Source: an uncultured Thiohalocapsa sp.
GTDB lineage: Bacteria > Pseudomonadota > Gammaproteobacteria > Chromatiales > Chromatiaceae
Length of the DNA stretch: 64,000 nucleotides
Reading direction: 5' to 3'
Assembly: GCF_913063425.1 (NCBI RefSeq)
Contig: NZ_CAJXYK010000004.1
Location: 120,370-184,369, forward strand
Position 1 is the first letter of the stretch, and every line of letters begins with the position of its first letter. The notes beneath the pieces are model-generated. The model was not told where the DNA came from, did not search any database, and saw nothing but the letters and a program-made list of their open reading frames with translations. The position numbers and the translations under genes are program-made. Of the stretch, positions 62,247 to 64,000 are shown in pieces.

Positions 62247-63446
62247 GTGAAACGGATCGAGACCTCCGAGTATCACCCGCTGTACTTCCTGGCGGCGCTC
62301 GGCGCCGGCGGGCTTACGGTGACCTTCTTCCTGTACTTCCTGTTCCTGGTGCCGCACCCGGGCACGCCCCTGGTGACGGCGGACGATCTGCTGGCGCTCT
62401 GGGCCAGAGGGCCTGAGTGGCTGCGACCGCTGCTGCTGCTCGGTGTCGGTGGGCTCCTGGCTATGGCGGTGCTGCATCTGCGCCTGCTGGTGTGGAATCT
62501 TGCCCATTACCGGCGTTGGCGGCGCAGCGAGGCGTTTCAGCGTCTGCGCGCTGGCAACAAGGACGTGGCGCTGATGGCGCTGCCGCTGACGCTCACCATG
62601 ACCATCAATGTGCTGTTCGTGGTGGGCTCGGTGACGGTGCCGGGGCTCTGGGACTATGCCGAGTACCTGTTCCCGGGGGTGCTGGCGGTGCTGCTGGCGC
62701 TTGGGGTCTGGGCGCTCAGGCTCTACGGTGGCTATCTGGCCCGGCTGATGATGACGGGCACCTTCGATTTCGTCGGCAATGCCAACCTGGGGCAGATGAT
62801 GCCCATCTTCGCCTTCGCGATGATCGCGGTGGCCTTCGCTGCACCCGGCGCCATGAGCCAGAGCCAGGTGGTGAATGCTGTCGGGCTCTTCTTCGCGATC
62901 TTCTTTCTGAGCCTGTCGGCGCTGCTCGGGCTCGTGAAGCTGGTGGTGGGCGTGCAGGCCATGCTGCGCCACGGCATCAGCGCCGCCGCCGCGCCGAGCC
63001 TGTGGATTCTGATCCCCATCCTGACCCTGTCCGGCATCACCCTGGTGCGGCTGATCATGGGGCTGCAGCACGGCTTCGGGCTTGCGGTGCCGAAGCCGGC
63101 GCTGTTCGTGCTGACCTCCGTGATCCTGTCGCTTCAGATCCTGTTCGGGCTTCTGGGCTACGTCGTCATGCGCCGACTCGGCTACTTCCGGGACTATGTG
63201 ATGGGCGACCTGCAGAGCCCGGGGGCCTACAGCCTGATCTGCCCGGGCGTGGCCTTCTTCGTCTTCGGCTGGTTCTGGATCATGTTCGGGCTGGTGGGCA
63301 ACGGGCTGATCACGCCGCTGACGCCGGCCTTCTTCGTGCTGCTGCTGCCGCTGATGGTCGTGCAGTGGAAGAGCCTGGAGACGCTGCTGCGGCTGAACCG
63401 CAAGCTCTTGGGTAAGACGCCTGCGGGTTGCTGCGCCGGCGGCTGA
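62247..63446 (+). CDS. Multi-pass integral membrane protein, TDT/TehA-like (possibly TsoY-like)
   Basis: About 10 hydrophobic segments; YHPLYFLAALGAGGLTVTFFLYFLFLVPHPGTP. GTG start. Family name from memory only. Confidence 0.55.
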   Translation: MKRIETSEYHPLYFLAALGAGGLTVTFFLYFLFLVPHPGTPLVTADDLLALWARGPEWLRPLLLLGVGGLLAMAVLHLRLLVWNLAHYRRWRRSEAFQRLRAGNKDVALMALPLTLTMTINVLFVVGSVTVPGLWDYAEYLFPGVLAVLLALGVWALRLYGGYLARLMMTGTFDFVGNANLGQMMPIFAFAMIAVAFAAPGAMSQSQVVNAVGLFFAIFFLSLSALLGLVKLVVGVQAMLRHGISAAAAPSLWILIPILTLSGITLVRLIMGLQHGFGLAVPKPALFVLTSVILSLQILFGLLGYVVMRRLGYFRDYVMGDLQSPGAYSLICPGVAFFVFGWFWIMFGLVGNGLITPLTPAFFVLLLPLMVVQWKSLETLLRLNRKLLGKTPAGCCAGG

Positions 63447-63566
63447 AGGCCGGCGCTCGCGTCCGCCCCGCGGGGGCGGGCGCTGCCGGTCTCCCGGGCG
63501 GGCCCGGGACCATGCCCGGCGCCCGGCGGGCGCGGACCGGCGCTGCCCCTGTTCGGTCTCGGCGCG

Positions 63567-63850
63567 TTACCCGGCCGTTGCATCGCCCGGGGTCGGAAAC
63601 AGCAGCTCGACGTAGTGCCGATGCTGATGGATCTGCTCGGCCAGGAGCGCGGGGCGGGCGTCCAGGCGGGAGAGGATGACGCCGCCCTCGAAGGCGCTCA
63701 GCAGATTGTCGATCAGCTGCGCCGGGGTGATGTCGCGACGGGTGGAGGATGCCGTCCTCCACTGCTTCCACCACGACGATGGCGTGCCCTGCGAGCGCTG
63801 CGGGCGCTTCCACATGGCCGAGCTGCTCGACGCCGCCTGCGATTGATGCT
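63567..63850 (-). pseudogene. TetR-family regulator C-terminal remnant with apparent frameshift
   Basis: One frame gives DITPAQLIDNLLSAFEGGVILSRLDARPALLAEQIHQHRHYVELLF (TetR_C-like); the adjacent frame gives EQLGHVEAPAALAGHAIVVVEAVEDGILHPSR; no N-terminal HTH. Confidence 0.4.
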
Positions 63851-64000
63851 CGGCACCCAGGTGACGCTGTGGTGGCTGTTGGGAGACGCGCGCCTGCCCA
63901 GGCAATCGGCATCCCCCAGGCGCGCGCTCAGAGGTTGTGAAAAATCTGCCGGCCGTCGCGAGGGCGTCTCCGGGCGTGCCAGGCAAGGCGCAGGGAGCCG

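Overview
A 64-kb window of high-GC chromosome, probably from a gammaproteobacterium (an Ectothiorhodospiraceae-like host is inferred only from gene content and order). Most of it is core genes in familiar neighbourhoods: fmdB-aspS-nudB; smc-zipA-ligA; trpS-scpA-scpB-rluB; the AmmeMemoRadiSam triad; rdgC; queF; yciB/yciI/PpiC; MoxR-DUF58; and a HlyD/ABC/two-FtsX efflux operon. It also has an EPS / PEP-CTERM regulatory block (UDP-glucuronate epimerase, TviB-like dehydrogenase, XrtA-type sugar transferase, PrsK-PrsR-PrsT). The less ordinary parts are: (1) a translationally coupled pair of divergent KAP-type P-loop NTPases (1500-6345), a possible defence or membrane-associated NTPase module; (2) a two-gene unit of a DUF4914-like P-loop protein plus a degenerate protein-kinase-like protein downstream of prpB (18806-21643); (3) an alpha-carbonic-anhydrase-like protein missing two of the three zinc-binding histidines; (4) several intergenic repeat families (a 44-bp hairpin repeat x6, a heptamer x8, GTAC-rich inverted repeats, a GGAATAG hairpin); and (5) a frameshifted TetR-like remnant at the right end. 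No rRNA, tRNA, CRISPR array, prophage or IS transposase was recognised. All product calls come from reading motifs by eye. No database search was run.
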